26,792 nt of DNA, from positions 1 through 26,792 of the forward strand of contig JAEZVV010000106.1 of assembly GCA_023443095.1 (NCBI GenBank), given 5' to 3'. Positions 14,097-22,502 of the stretch are shown here, piece after piece (position 1 is the stretch's first letter; each line of letters starts with the position of its first letter). The notes below the pieces were generated by a model. The model searched no databases and had not been told where the DNA came from. It saw nothing but the letters and a program-made list of their open reading frames with translations. This DNA comes from Pseudomonadota bacterium (GTDB lineage: Bacteria; Pseudomonadota; Gammaproteobacteria; Burkholderiales; Burkholderiaceae_F). The position numbers and the translations under genes are program-made.

Positions 14097-15890
14097 TTAT
14101 TTGTCTTCCACCTGCAGGATCGCCAGGAAGGCCTCCTGCGGAATCTCGACCGAGCCGACTTGCTTCATGCGTTTCTTGCCGGCTTTCTGCTTCTCGAGCA
14201 GCTTCTTCTTGCGAGTGATGTCGCCGCCGTAACACTTGGCGAGCACGTTCTTGCGCAGCGCCTTGACGTTTTCGCGGGCGATGATGTTGGCGCCGATCGC
14301 GGCCTGGATCGCCACGTCGTACATCTGACGCGGGATCAGCTCGCGCATCTTGGCGGCGATCTCGCGGCCGCGGAAAGCGGAATTCGAGCGGTGCACGATG
14401 GTCGAGAGCGCATCGACCCGGTCGCCGTTGATCAGGATGTCGACCTTGACCACGTCGGCGGCGCGGTACTCCTTGAACTCGTAGTCCATCGAGGCGTAGC
14501 CGCGCGAGATCGACTTCAGCCGATCGAAGAAGTCGAGCACGATTTCGGCCAGCGGCAGCTCGTAGGTCAGATGGACCTGGCGGCCGTGGTAGGCGAGGTT
14601 GAGCTGGATGCCGCGCTTATTGTTGCACAGGGTCATCACCGCGCCGACGTATTCCTGCGGCACGAACACCGTGACGATGTCGATCGGCTCGCGGATTTCC
14701 TCGATCTTGTCGATCGGCGGCAGCTTCGAGGGGTTCTCGACCGAAATCACCTCGCCGTCCCGCATCAGGACTTCATAAACCACCGACGGTGCGGTGGTGA
14801 TGAGGTCCATGTCGTATTCGCGCTCGAGCCGCTCCTGCACGATGTCCATGTGCAAGAGGCCGAGGAAGCCGGCACGGAAGCCGAAGCCCAGCGCCTGTGA
14901 GACTTCGGGCTCGAACTGCAGCGCCGCGTCGTTCAGCTGCAGCTTGGTCAGCGCGTCGCGCAGCGCGTCGTACTGGTTGGCTTCGACCGGGAAGAGGCCG
15001 GCGAAGACCTGGGGCTTGACCTCCTTGAAACCCGGCAGCGGCGTCGCGGCCGGCTTGCCAGCCAGGGTCACGGTGTCGCCGACGCGAGCGTCCTTCAGCT
15101 CCTTGATGCCGGAGATGATGAAACCCACCTCGCCCGCCGACAGCTGGGCGCGGGCGGCCGACTTGGGCGTGAAGACGCCCACGTGTTCGACCAGATGGGT
15201 CGCACCGGTCGCCATCAGCAGCATCTTGTCCTTGGGTCTGAGGGTGCCGTTGATCATTCGCACCAGCATCACCACGCCGACGTAGTTGTCGAACCAGGAA
15301 TCGATCACCAGCGCCTGTACCGGCGCCTCGGGGTCGCCCTCTGGGGGCGGCACACGCTCGATGATGCGTTCGAGTATCTCGTCTATGCCCATCCCGCTCT
15401 TGGCGCTCGCCAGGATCGCGTCGTCGGCGTCGATGCCTATCACTTCCTCGATCTCGGCCTTGGCTTCGTCCGGGTTGGCGGACGCCAGGTCCATCTTGTT
15501 CAAGACCGGCAGCACCTCGACCCCGAGTTCGATCGCGGTATAGCAGTTGGCCACGGTCTGAGCCTCGACGCCCTGGGTGGCGTCGACCACCAGCAGCGCA
15601 CCTTCGCAGGCCGACAGCGAGCGGCTGACTTCGTAGCTGAAGTCGACGTGGCCGGGAGTGTCGATCAGGTTCAGGTTGTAGACCTTGCCGTCCTTGGCCT
15701 TGTAGGACAGTGACGCGGTCTGCGCCTTGATCGTGATGCCGCGCTCGCGTTCGAGGTCCATCGAGTCGAGCACTTGCGCCTCCATCTCGCGGTCGGACAA
15801 GCCCCCGCAGCGCTGGATCAGCCGATCCGCCAGGGTGGACTTGCCGTGGTCGATGTGGGCAATGATGGAAAAATTGCGAATGTGCTGCAT
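14097..15890 (-). CDS. lepA: Elongation factor 4 (LepA)
   Basis: LepA is a ribosome-associated GTPase related to EF-G that affects translation initiation and 30S maturation and can back-translocate ribosomes. The 597-residue protein is the normal length. It has G1 AHIDHGKST (11-19), G2 around RERGITIKAQT, G3 DTPGHVDF, G4 NKMD, then the EF-G-like domains II, III and V and the LepA-specific C-terminal domain (DILINGDRVDALSTIVHR up to KRMKQVGSVEIPQEAF). It is the first gene of the lepA-lepB run. The gap upstream holds the mucD terminator, so lepA must have a promoter in the 63 nt between that terminator and its start, but I could not pick one out. Confidence 0.98.
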   Translation of the reverse strand: MQHIRNFSIIAHIDHGKSTLADRLIQRCGGLSDREMEAQVLDSMDLERERGITIKAQTASLSYKAKDGKVYNLNLIDTPGHVDFSYEVSRSLSACEGALLVVDATQGVEAQTVANCYTAIELGVEVLPVLNKMDLASANPDEAKAEIEEVIGIDADDAILASAKSGMGIDEILERIIERVPPPEGDPEAPVQALVIDSWFDNYVGVVMLVRMINGTLRPKDKMLLMATGATHLVEHVGVFTPKSAARAQLSAGEVGFIISGIKELKDARVGDTVTLAGKPAATPLPGFKEVKPQVFAGLFPVEANQYDALRDALTKLQLNDAALQFEPEVSQALGFGFRAGFLGLLHMDIVQERLEREYDMDLITTAPSVVYEVLMRDGEVISVENPSKLPPIDKIEEIREPIDIVTVFVPQEYVGAVMTLCNNKRGIQLNLAYHGRQVHLTYELPLAEIVLDFFDRLKSISRGYASMDYEFKEYRAADVVKVDILINGDRVDALSTIVHRSNSAFRGREIAAKMRELIPRQMYDVAIQAAIGANIIARENVKALRKNVLAKCYGGDITRKKKLLEKQKAGKKRMKQVGSVEIPQEAFLAILQVEDK

Positions 15891-15953
15891 CAGTCAGGAA
15901 ATGAATTGCCTCTGCGCCGCCAAAAGGGCAGCTCAGCCGGCTGGAAGGCGAGC

Positions 15954-15986
15954 AAACAAAAGGGGGTGCAGCCACGCCACACCCCC
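15954..15986 (-). terminator. Intrinsic terminator of the rpoE-mucD operon
   Basis: On the minus strand GGGGGTG and CACCCCC form a perfect 7-bp stem around 11 nt, followed by TTTTGTTT. It lies about 50 nt after the mucD stop and separates the sigma-E module from lepA. Confidence 0.85.
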
Positions 15987-16036
15987 ACCGCGGAGGCTCC
16001 GAACGCGGATTTTACCGCGCCCGGCGCCGGCACAGG

Positions 16037-17482
16037 CTAACGATCTCCCTTAAGGATCACGAAACTCGCCTGATCGCCCCGGCGCACCAGCAGGGCCGCG
16101 TTTTTCTTGAGGTCGAGCTTCCCCACCAGCTCGTTGAACTGGCGCGCGCTGGCGAGATCGGTGTTGTTGAGCGAAAGCAACACGTCGCCCGCCCGCAGGC
16201 CGGCACGGGCCGCGACGCCGTCGGCGCTTTCGACCACCACCCCGGCCTTGATGCCCAGCTCCTTGGCGCGGTCGGCCGGCAGATCGCTCACCGCCAACCC
16301 CAGGGCATTGGTCGGTTTGGCCGCGGGCTTGGGCGCCTCGTTCGCCTTGGCCGGCGCCGTGTCGGCCGGCATCTCGGCCACCGTCACCTTGAGGTCGCGC
16401 TGGCCGCCCTTGCGGAACACCGTCAGCGTCGAGTTCGCGCCCGGCTTGGTGCCGGCGACGATGCGCGGCAGGTCCGCGACCTTGTCGATCGGCTTGCCGT
16501 CGAAGCGCAGCACGATATCGCCCGGTTCGACGCCCGCCTTGGCCGCCGGGCTGTCTTTTTCGACGCTGTTGACGAGAGCGCCGGCGGCCTTGGCCAGGCC
16601 CAGGGTCTCGGCCAGCTCCTTGCTCACCGGCTCGATGCCGACGCCGATCCGGCCGCGGATGACACGACCGCTCGCGCGCAGTTGGTCCCCCACCCGCATC
16701 GCCTCGTCGATCGGAATGGCAAAGCTGATGCCGTTGTAGCCGCCCGACGTGGTGAAGATCTGCGAGTTGATGCCGACCACCTCGCCCCGCAGGCTGATCA
16801 GCGGCCCCCCCGAGTTGCCGGGGTTGACCGCAACGTCGGTCTGGATGAAGGGCAGGAAGTCGCCGGTGTCGCGGGCCTTGGCGCTGACGATGCCGGCGGT
16901 AACGCTGTTCTCGAGCCCGAAAGGCGAGCCGATCGCAATCACCCATTCACCCACGCGCAGGCGGTTGGGATCGCCGATTTTCACGGCCGGCAGGCCGGCT
17001 GCGTCGATTTTCACGATCGCCACATCGGTGCGGCGGTCGGCGCCGATCACCTTGCCTTTGAACTCGCGCTTGTCGGCCAGCGTTACCAGGATCTCGTCGG
17101 CGCCGTCGACCACGTGGGCATTGGTCATCACTAGACCGTCGGCGCTGAGGATGAAACCCGAACCCTGGCCCCGCGGCAGTTCGCGTTCGCCGCGCGGCGA
17201 ACGGGGACTGGGGCCCGGGCGCTGCTGCGGTCCGGGCTGCGGAAAGAAGCGGCGGAAGAACTCCGCCATCGGATCGTCCTCGTCGACGCCCGGCGGCAGC
17301 GCCGGATGATTGCGTGGCAGGCGCGCGGTGGTGCGGATGTTCACCACCGCCGGGCTGCTGCGCTCGACCAGGTCGGCAAAATCGGGCAGGCCCGCGCTTT
17401 GAGCACGGACGGGCGCACTCGAGAGACCAAGGCTCAGAACCAAAAGAGGAGCGGCCAGCGCTCCGGCGATGCGGGACATCAT
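16037..17482 (-). CDS. mucD: Periplasmic serine protease MucD (DegP/HtrA family)
   Basis: A Do-type periplasmic protease and chaperone that degrades misfolded envelope proteins. The 481-residue protein has a signal peptide ending near residue 27 (VRA-QSAG), a trypsin-like domain with triad H123 (TNAHVVD), D153 (RRTDVAIVK) and S224 (GNSGGPL), and two PDZ domains (about 275-365 and 393-475). A Pro/Arg-rich segment (about 82-104) lies before the protease core, where DegP proteins have a flexible loop. The last-gene position after rpoE-rseA-rseB is that of MucD in Pseudomonas and betaproteobacteria. Its ATG overlaps the rseB stop by 4 nt, and a second ATG follows at once. Confidence 0.95.
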   Translation of the reverse strand: MMSRIAGALAAPLLVLSLGLSSAPVRAQSAGLPDFADLVERSSPAVVNIRTTARLPRNHPALPPGVDEDDPMAEFFRRFFPQPGPQQRPGPSPRSPRGERELPRGQGSGFILSADGLVMTNAHVVDGADEILVTLADKREFKGKVIGADRRTDVAIVKIDAAGLPAVKIGDPNRLRVGEWVIAIGSPFGLENSVTAGIVSAKARDTGDFLPFIQTDVAVNPGNSGGPLISLRGEVVGINSQIFTTSGGYNGISFAIPIDEAMRVGDQLRASGRVIRGRIGVGIEPVSKELAETLGLAKAAGALVNSVEKDSPAAKAGVEPGDIVLRFDGKPIDKVADLPRIVAGTKPGANSTLTVFRKGGQRDLKVTVAEMPADTAPAKANEAPKPAAKPTNALGLAVSDLPADRAKELGIKAGVVVESADGVAARAGLRAGDVLLSLNNTDLASARQFNELVGKLDLKKNAALLVRRGDQASFVILKGDR

Positions 17483-18522
17483 TTGCTTGAACCTCCCTGC
17501 GTTGCGGCCGCGGGGCGACCACGGAATTCCACCGATTGTGCCGCAGCCAGCGCTCCGGCTGCAGTGACTTCGCCCACCGCCGTGACGCGCACCGGGCCGA
17601 TGTTGCGCGTCGCCACCGACACCGCCCCGGTTCCCTGCACCCCTGCCGCGGCCGGAGCGAGCTTGCTGGCCGACTCGATGAAAACCGACACCTGAGCCAG
17701 CCCATCGGTGAAAAAGAGCTGCAAGCTTGGCTCGGCGCCGCCACTGCCCGGGCTCAGGCGCCGCAGAACCGCGCTTTTCAGCTCGAAACCCGGGGGCGGC
17801 ACGACCTGCCAGCCAAGCGCCGCCGGATCGACCCGCTCGAATGCCGGCGTCACCGTCTGCCAGCCGGCCGTCGGCCAGGCTGGCACCATCTCCTCGGGGG
17901 CGGGCTTGGTGCCGATCTGCAGGCTGGTAAAGCCGATCAACTCAAGCGGCTTGCTGACTTCGAGCACCAGCAGGCGCAAGGGCAGACCGGTACGCTGTTC
18001 GGCCCAGACCTTGTAAGAGTGCCGCAGCGCGTCGCGTGAATGCAACTCGAGCACTTGCGCGGTGTGCCCGGCGACCCGCACCTCGGGGCCGAGCTTGAGT
18101 TCGTAGTTGCGCGCGATCTCGGCCGGGCTCAGTCCGAAAATGGTCGGAAATCGCGTCTCGGAGACTCGCCGCTCGATGACGATGCGGCGCGCGTCCGGCA
18201 GGTAGCGGCGAACCTCGTCAACGCCGGCGCCCCGATGGCGGATGAACTCGACTGGCGTGCCGTCGAGCATCTGGACCCGCTGCACCACACTCGCGCCGTC
18301 GACCCGCTGCAGGATGCGGCTCGCCCTCACCTCGTCGCCCCGCTGCAGCACCACGCTCCCGCTGTAATCGAGCGTCAGCACCGCACGCTGCATGTCGGCG
18401 AGCCATTGCAGCGGCGTACGCGCCGAACCCGGCTCGGCAGCCGTGGCTGCCGCGGCCAGCAGCAGACAGGAAAGGCCGCCGGCCAGGACACGCGACACGC
18501 GCCCCCGCCAACCCGCCCTCAA
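17479..18522 (-). CDS. rseB: Sigma-E regulatory protein RseB/MucB
   Basis: RseB is a periplasmic sensor that binds the anti-sigma factor RseA and shields it from proteolysis until mislocalised lipopolysaccharide or lipoprotein displaces it. The 347-residue product begins with a signal peptide (hydrophobic core about 12-28, AATAA-EPG). The large lipoprotein-like domain follows (LTLDYSGSVVLQRGDEVRASRI and LDGTPVEFIRHRG), then the smaller C-terminal domain from about residue 215. The start appears to be TTG at 18522, overlapping the rseA stop as TTGA, with GAGG 7 nt before it; a GTG eight codons later is an alternative. Its place between rseA and mucD supports the call. Confidence 0.93.
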   Translation of the reverse strand: MRAGWRGRVSRVLAGGLSCLLLAAAATAAEPGSARTPLQWLADMQRAVLTLDYSGSVVLQRGDEVRASRILQRVDGASVVQRVQMLDGTPVEFIRHRGAGVDEVRRYLPDARRIVIERRVSETRFPTIFGLSPAEIARNYELKLGPEVRVAGHTAQVLELHSRDALRHSYKVWAEQRTGLPLRLLVLEVSKPLELIGFTSLQIGTKPAPEEMVPAWPTAGWQTVTPAFERVDPAALGWQVVPPPGFELKSAVLRRLSPGSGGAEPSLQLFFTDGLAQVSVFIESASKLAPAAAGVQGTGAVSVATRNIGPVRVTAVGEVTAAGALAAAQSVEFRGRPAAATQGGSSK

Positions 18523-19067
18523 CGGTCAGCCTCAAACTCGAGCGCAGCCTTGACGGCCTGGGTCGGGTCCTCGAAGGCCGTGCCGCCCGCCAGTTCCAGA
18601 TGCGCGCGGAAATAGCCCTGCAGCGCCGAGTCCGACAACGGCGCCGGAGCCAGCGCCGCATGTTGGCTTCCGACCCAGGACGACACGGGGTCGGAGGGCG
18701 CCATCATCATCGGGACCACCAAGGCGCCCAGCACCACGAGCGAGGCCGCGATCGCCACGCCGGGCCCGTAGCGCCGAAGGCGCAGCGCCCGCGAACGCGC
18801 CGACGGCGCCAGCACCGTGGGCTCGGCCCCCAGCCGCTCGCGCAGGCGCTCGGCAAAGCCGGCGTTATGGAAAGCGGCGACCTCGGGCGAACGCAGGGCA
18901 TCGCCGACCAGGTGGTAGGCGACCCAGCATTGGCGGGCCCACCCGTCGGCGCCCAGTTCGGCGATCAAAGCCTCCGAATCGCCCGCTGCGCCTGGTTCGT
19001 CCATCCAGGCCGATACCTGTTCGGCTGTCATCGCCAAGGACGTTCCTGCTTCTGCTTCCAGATTCAT
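18519..19067 (-). CDS. rseA: Sigma-E anti-sigma factor RseA/MucA
   Basis: A 182-residue single-span inner-membrane protein that holds sigma-E inactive. The cytoplasmic N-terminal part (about 1-75) contains the RseA-type segments VSAWMDEPG and GWARQCWVAYHLVGDALRS that bind the sigma factor. One membrane span covers about 103-122, and a short periplasmic domain follows as the RseB-binding and site-1 cleavage region. Similarity between distant RseA proteins is low, so the call also rests on position right after rpoE and before rseB. The ATG at 19067 lies 7 nt after the rpoE stop with a GGCGGGA-like ribosome site; an in-frame ATG at codon 13 is an alternative. Confidence 0.92.
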   Translation of the reverse strand: MNLEAEAGTSLAMTAEQVSAWMDEPGAAGDSEALIAELGADGWARQCWVAYHLVGDALRSPEVAAFHNAGFAERLRERLGAEPTVLAPSARSRALRLRRYGPGVAIAASLVVLGALVVPMMMAPSDPVSSWVGSQHAALAPAPLSDSALQGYFRAHLELAGGTAFEDPTQAVKAALEFEADR

Positions 19068-19074
19068 TCCCGCC

Positions 19075-19683
19075 TCACCAACGTTTGTCAGTCTTGTTGT
19101 CGATCACCGGCCTCAGCTCGGTCGCAATCGCTTCGCGTGCACGAAAGATCCGCGAACGCACGGTTCCGATCGGGCAGTTCATGGCTTCGGCGATCTCCTC
19201 GTAACTCATGCCTTCGATCTCTCGCAGGACTATCGCCTGGCGCAGATCTTCCGGCAGCTTGTCGATAGCGCGGTTCACCGCTTCCCCCACCTGCTTGGTG
19301 AGCAGCAGCGAATCCGGCGTATCCATATCCCTTAGTTGGTCGCCGTGCTCAAAAGTTTCGGCTTCGTCGAAATCGGTTGCCGTCGAGGTCGGCGCGCGCC
19401 GGCCCTGCGCCGACAGCCAGTTTTTGGCCGTGTTGATCGAGATCCGGTAGAGCCAGGTGTAGAAGGCACTATCGCCGCGGAAGCTCGGCAGCGCACGATA
19501 CGCCTTGATGAAAGCCTCCTGGGCGACGTCCTCGACCTCGGCCGGATCGCGCACCAGACGCGACAGCAGACGGAAAATCTTGCGCTGATACTTGGCGATC
19601 AACAGTTCGAAGGCGCGCTTGTCGCCACGCTGGGCCGCCTCGACGAGGCGCTGGTCCGCGTCTCGGTCCGAGACCGGGCTCAT
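19075..19683 (-). CDS. rpoE: RNA polymerase sigma factor RpoE (AlgU)
   Basis: An extracytoplasmic-function sigma factor of the RpoE/AlgU group that directs the envelope stress response. The 202-residue protein has sigma region 2 (about 25-95: LLIAKYQRKIFRLLSRLVRD, DVAQEAFIKAYRALPSFRG, and FYTWLYRISINTAKNWL) and region 4 with its helix-turn-helix (MSYEEIAEAMNCPIGTVRSRIFRAR). Its anti-sigma factor and regulators follow without gaps. Upstream is a YgfX-like gene 33 nt away, then fabF. No convincing sigma-E type autoregulatory promoter is visible in that 33-nt gap, so expression may come from within or above the preceding genes. Confidence 0.97.
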   Translation of the reverse strand: MSPVSDRDADQRLVEAAQRGDKRAFELLIAKYQRKIFRLLSRLVRDPAEVEDVAQEAFIKAYRALPSFRGDSAFYTWLYRISINTAKNWLSAQGRRAPTSTATDFDEAETFEHGDQLRDMDTPDSLLLTKQVGEAVNRAIDKLPEDLRQAIVLREIEGMSYEEIAEAMNCPIGTVRSRIFRAREAIATELRPVIDNKTDKRW

Positions 19684-19716
19684 CGGCCACCCCCGTCGAA
19701 ACAGGGACGCACTCCT

Positions 19717-20139
19717 TCACGGCAAGTCATGAGGACCGCCGCGCGCCGCCCGCGCCTGGCTGGGCCAGCGAACGTAGGCGGAGACTTGTCGAAAATGCGC
19801 AGGAGATAAGGTGTCGGGCCATAAGACGACGGAGCGGTCTCCGCAGGCCAAGACTATCAAGTGGCGCGAGATGAAGCTTGCTCTCGCAGTGTTTGCCGGT
19901 CCCTCGCCCCGCTCGAGCTCGAGCAGGCCGTCTCCCGACAGGCGCAGGCGCCAATCGGGCACTCGCCGGGTCCAGAGCAGCCATGGCGGAGCCAGCAGCA
20001 GCGCCACCACCAGGCTCCAGGGCACCACTGAATCGGCCACCGCGGCCAGCGCCAGCGCGGCCACAAACGACACCAGCGCCGCGGCAAGTCGCCAGCGGCG
20101 CTCGATGCGCGAGGGAAGAAGTGGCGTCCAGCCGATCAA
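19717..20139 (-). CDS. YgfX/CptA-like two-span membrane protein
   Basis: A 140-residue protein with a short N-terminus (TPLLPSRIERRW), two hydrophobic segments (about 18-37 and 38-57) and a C-terminal soluble domain with the pattern WRLRLSGDGLLELERG, VVLWPDTLSPAHFRQVSAYVRW. This agrees with the YgfX family. In E. coli, YgfX is a membrane protein described as a toxin acting on FtsZ and MreB and encoded next to SdhE (CptB). No SdhE-like gene is in this window. The start seems to be TTG at 20139, 7 nt after the fabF stop; no ATG lies nearby in frame. The gene bridges fabF and rpoE. Family assignment is by pattern from memory and the function here is not established. Confidence 0.72.
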   Translation of the reverse strand: MIGWTPLLPSRIERRWRLAAALVSFVAALALAAVADSVVPWSLVVALLLAPPWLLWTRRVPDWRLRLSGDGLLELERGEGPANTARASFISRHLIVLACGDRSVVLWPDTLSPAHFRQVSAYVRWPSQARAARGGPHDLP

Positions 20140-20146
20140 GTCGGCG

Positions 20147-21376
20147 TCAGATTCGCTTCAGGACCAGGGTGCCGTTGGTGCCGCCGAATCCGAAGGAGTT
20201 CTTCATGGCGACGTCGATCTTCATGTCCCGCGCCGTGTTGGCGCAGTAATCGAGATCGCATTCGGGATCCTGGTTGAAGATGTTGATCGTCGGCGGCGAG
20301 ACCTGGTGATGCAGCGCCAGGACCGTAAAAACGGTCTCGATCCCGCCGGCACCGCCCAACAAATGGCCGGTCATCGACTTGGTCGAGTTCACCACCATCT
20401 TCCGCGCCGCGTCTTCACCCATGGCGGCCTTGATCGCCTTGGTTTCGTTGGCGTCGCCCAGCGGGGTCGAGGTGCCGTGGGCGTTGAGATAGTTGATCTC
20501 GCTCGAGTTGACCCCGGCGCTTTTCATCGCCGCGACCATGCAGCGACGCGGACCGTCGGTGTTGGGCGCGGTCATGTGGTAGGCGTCGGCGGTCAGGCTG
20601 TAGCCGATCAGCTCGGCGTAGATCTTGGCGCCACGCGCCTTGGCGTGTTCGTATTCCTCGAGCACCAGCACGCCCGCGCCCTCGCCCATCACAAAACCGT
20701 CGCGGTCGCGGTCGAAGGGGCGGCTGGCGGTGGTTGGGTCGTCGTTGCGGTTCGACAGCGCCTTCATCGAGTCGAAGGGGCCGATGCCGAGCGGGCAGAT
20801 CGTGCTTTCGGCTCCGCCGGCGAGCATGACGTCGGCGTCGCCGCGACGGATCATCCAGCCCGCTTCCCCCACCGAATGCAGACCGGTGGTGCAGGCGGTG
20901 ACCAGGGCCACGTTCGGGCCCTTGAGGCCGAACATGATCGAAAGCTGTCCCGACACCATGTTGATAATGGAACCGGGAATCATGAAAGGCGAAATCCGTC
21001 GCGCACCGCGGTTGAGGAACTCGCTGTGGTTGTCCTCGATCATCGGCAGGCCGCCGATGCCCGATCCCACCGCACAGCCGATGCGTTCGGCGTTGGCATC
21101 GTTGACCTCGAGGCCGCTGTCGCGCAGCGCCTGGATGCCAGCGGCCATGCCGTAATGAATGAAGGCATCCATCCGGCGCGCTTCCTTGGGCGGGATGTAC
21201 ATGCCGACATCGAAACCCTTGACCTCGCCGGCCACGCGAGCACCGAAGGACGAGGCATCGAAGCGGGTTATCGGGCCGATGCCCGAACGGCCGGCGACAA
21301 GGTTGTCCCAACTGCTGGCAACATCATTTCCAACCGGACTCACCATGCCAAGACCGGTGATCACCACACGACGCAT
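20147..21376 (-). CDS. fabF: 3-oxoacyl-[acyl-carrier-protein] synthase 2
   Basis: FabF (KAS II) elongates acyl-ACP by decarboxylative condensation with malonyl-ACP. Numbered from the chosen start, the protein has 409 residues with the Cys-His-His triad C162 (VTACTTGLHS), H300 (NAHGTSTPLGD) and H338 (SMTGHLLGGAG), plus the Gly-rich NSFGFGGTN near the end. I chose the ATG at 21376 (MRRVVITGLG) because GGAGG lies 9 nt before it. A second ATG three codons upstream (21385) abuts that GGAGG directly and is less likely. It is the last fatty-acid gene of the cluster; the YgfX-like gene follows after 7 nt. Confidence 0.97.
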   Translation of the reverse strand: MRRVVITGLGMVSPVGNDVASSWDNLVAGRSGIGPITRFDASSFGARVAGEVKGFDVGMYIPPKEARRMDAFIHYGMAAGIQALRDSGLEVNDANAERIGCAVGSGIGGLPMIEDNHSEFLNRGARRISPFMIPGSIINMVSGQLSIMFGLKGPNVALVTACTTGLHSVGEAGWMIRRGDADVMLAGGAESTICPLGIGPFDSMKALSNRNDDPTTASRPFDRDRDGFVMGEGAGVLVLEEYEHAKARGAKIYAELIGYSLTADAYHMTAPNTDGPRRCMVAAMKSAGVNSSEINYLNAHGTSTPLGDANETKAIKAAMGEDAARKMVVNSTKSMTGHLLGGAGGIETVFTVLALHHQVSPPTINIFNQDPECDLDYCANTARDMKIDVAMKNSFGFGGTNGTLVLKRI

Positions 21377-21402
21377 AACGCTCATCCTCCGACTCCGCGC
21401 AA

Positions 21403-21639
21403 TTACTTCTTATTCGCGGTAACGAAGTCGATCGCCTGCTGAACCGTGCGGATCTTCTCGGCTTGCTCGTCAGGGATCTCGGTCTCGAACTCGTCTTCCA
21501 GAGCCATCACCAGCTCAACGGTGTCGAGCGAATCGGCGCCGAGGTCTTCGACGAAAGCGGATTCGTTCTTGATGTCCGCTTCGTTGACGCCGAGTTGCTC
21601 GGCAACAATCTTCTTGACGCGTTGTTCGATGTTGTCCAT
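21403..21639 (-). CDS. acpP: Acyl carrier protein
   Basis: A 78-residue acidic four-helix protein that carries growing acyl chains on phosphopantetheine attached to Ser37 in the GADSLDTVEL motif. The N-terminus MDNIEQRVKKIVAEQLGV and the acidic helix MALEDEFETEIPDE are typical. A strong GGAGGAG ribosome site precedes the ATG, fitting a very abundant protein. A 92-nt gap separates it from fabG, the longest in the fab cluster, so an internal promoter may lie there, though no clear hexamer pair was found. fabF follows after 26 nt. Confidence 0.98.
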   Translation of the reverse strand: MDNIEQRVKKIVAEQLGVNEADIKNESAFVEDLGADSLDTVELVMALEDEFETEIPDEQAEKIRTVQQAIDFVTANKK

Positions 21640-21731
21640 TTACTCCTCCGGGGAAGTTTTAAAAAATCGGTCGCAGTCCGTGCTGCAGCCCAAATCAGGC
21701 AAAGCTAATCGAGTTTATCAGAGCGAAATGC

Positions 21732-22499
21732 CTAACCCATGAACATTCCGCCGTTGACGTGCAGGGTGGTGCCCGTCACATAAGCCCCGGCCGGCGAGGC
21801 CAGGAACACCACGGCCGATGCGATGTCATCCGCCTGACCGAGGCGTCCAAGCGGGATCTGCGTGAGCAGGGCCTGAGTCTGGTCCGACGACAGGGCGCGG
21901 GTCATGTCGGTATCGATAAAACCCGGCGCCACGCAGTTGACGGTGATGCCGCGACTGCCGAGTTCGCGCGCGAGCGCCTTGCTCATGCCCACCACGCCGG
22001 CCTTGGCCGCGGCGTAGTTGGCCTGGCCGGCGTTGCCGCTGGCTCCCACCACCGAGGTGATGTTGATGATGCGGCCGTGGCGCGCTTTCATCATGCCGCG
22101 CAGGACAGCGCGCGACAGCCGGAACACGGCCGACAGGTTGGTGTCGATCACAGCCGCCCAGTCCTCGTCTTTCATGCGCATGGCGAGGGTGTCGCGCGTG
22201 ATGCCGGCGTTGTTGACCAGGACGCTGAGTTTGCCGAACTCGTCCACGATCGAATCGACCAAGGTGTCGGTGGCAGCGGCGTCCTGCACGTTGCAAACAA
22301 CGCCGCGCCCACGAGCGCCCAGTTCCTCGAGACGGGCCGAGATCTTGGCCGCGCCCTCTTCGCTGGTCGCGGTGCCGATCACGGTAGCGCCCGCCGCGGC
22401 GAGCGCCTCAAGGATCGCGCGGCCGATGCCACGCGAGGCGCCGGTGACGAGCACGACTTCAGCGGCCAGCGCGGAGCTGGCAAACACGGGATGGGGCAT
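21732..22499 (-). CDS. fabG: 3-oxoacyl-[acyl-carrier-protein] reductase
   Basis: FabG uses NADPH to reduce 3-ketoacyl-ACP, the first reduction of each elongation round. The 255-residue short-chain dehydrogenase has the cofactor loop TGASRGIG (19-26), NNAG (96-99), and the catalytic N121, S149, Y162 and K166 (ANYAAAKAG). The C-terminal VTGTTLHVNGGMFM is typical. The N-terminus is about eight residues longer than E. coli FabG. The ATG at 22499 is supported by an AAGGA ribosome site 7 nt before it, which lies within the last codons of fabD; a GTG at codon 5 is a less likely alternative. Confidence 0.97.
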   Translation of the reverse strand: MPHPVFASSALAAEVVLVTGASRGIGRAILEALAAAGATVIGTATSEEGAAKISARLEELGARGRGVVCNVQDAAATDTLVDSIVDEFGKLSVLVNNAGITRDTLAMRMKDEDWAAVIDTNLSAVFRLSRAVLRGMMKARHGRIINITSVVGASGNAGQANYAAAKAGVVGMSKALARELGSRGITVNCVAPGFIDTDMTRALSSDQTQALLTQIPLGRLGQADDIASAVVFLASPAGAYVTGTTLHVNGGMFMG

Positions 22500-22502
22500 G
22501 GG

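Noticed and set aside
15887..15953. A lepA promoter between the mucD terminator and the lepA start
   Set aside because: One must exist if the terminator is efficient, but no hexamer pair stood out by eye.
19684..19745. A possible sigma-E autoregulatory promoter before rpoE (ATGACTT followed by TCCCTG)
   Set aside because: It matches only about four of seven -35 bases and has no acceptable TCTGA-like -10, so it is too weak to call.
21640..21731. A promoter in the 92-nt gap before acpP
   Set aside because: A/T-rich words such as GATAAA are present, but no -35/-10 pair with proper spacing could be defined; the ribosome site is the only clear signal.
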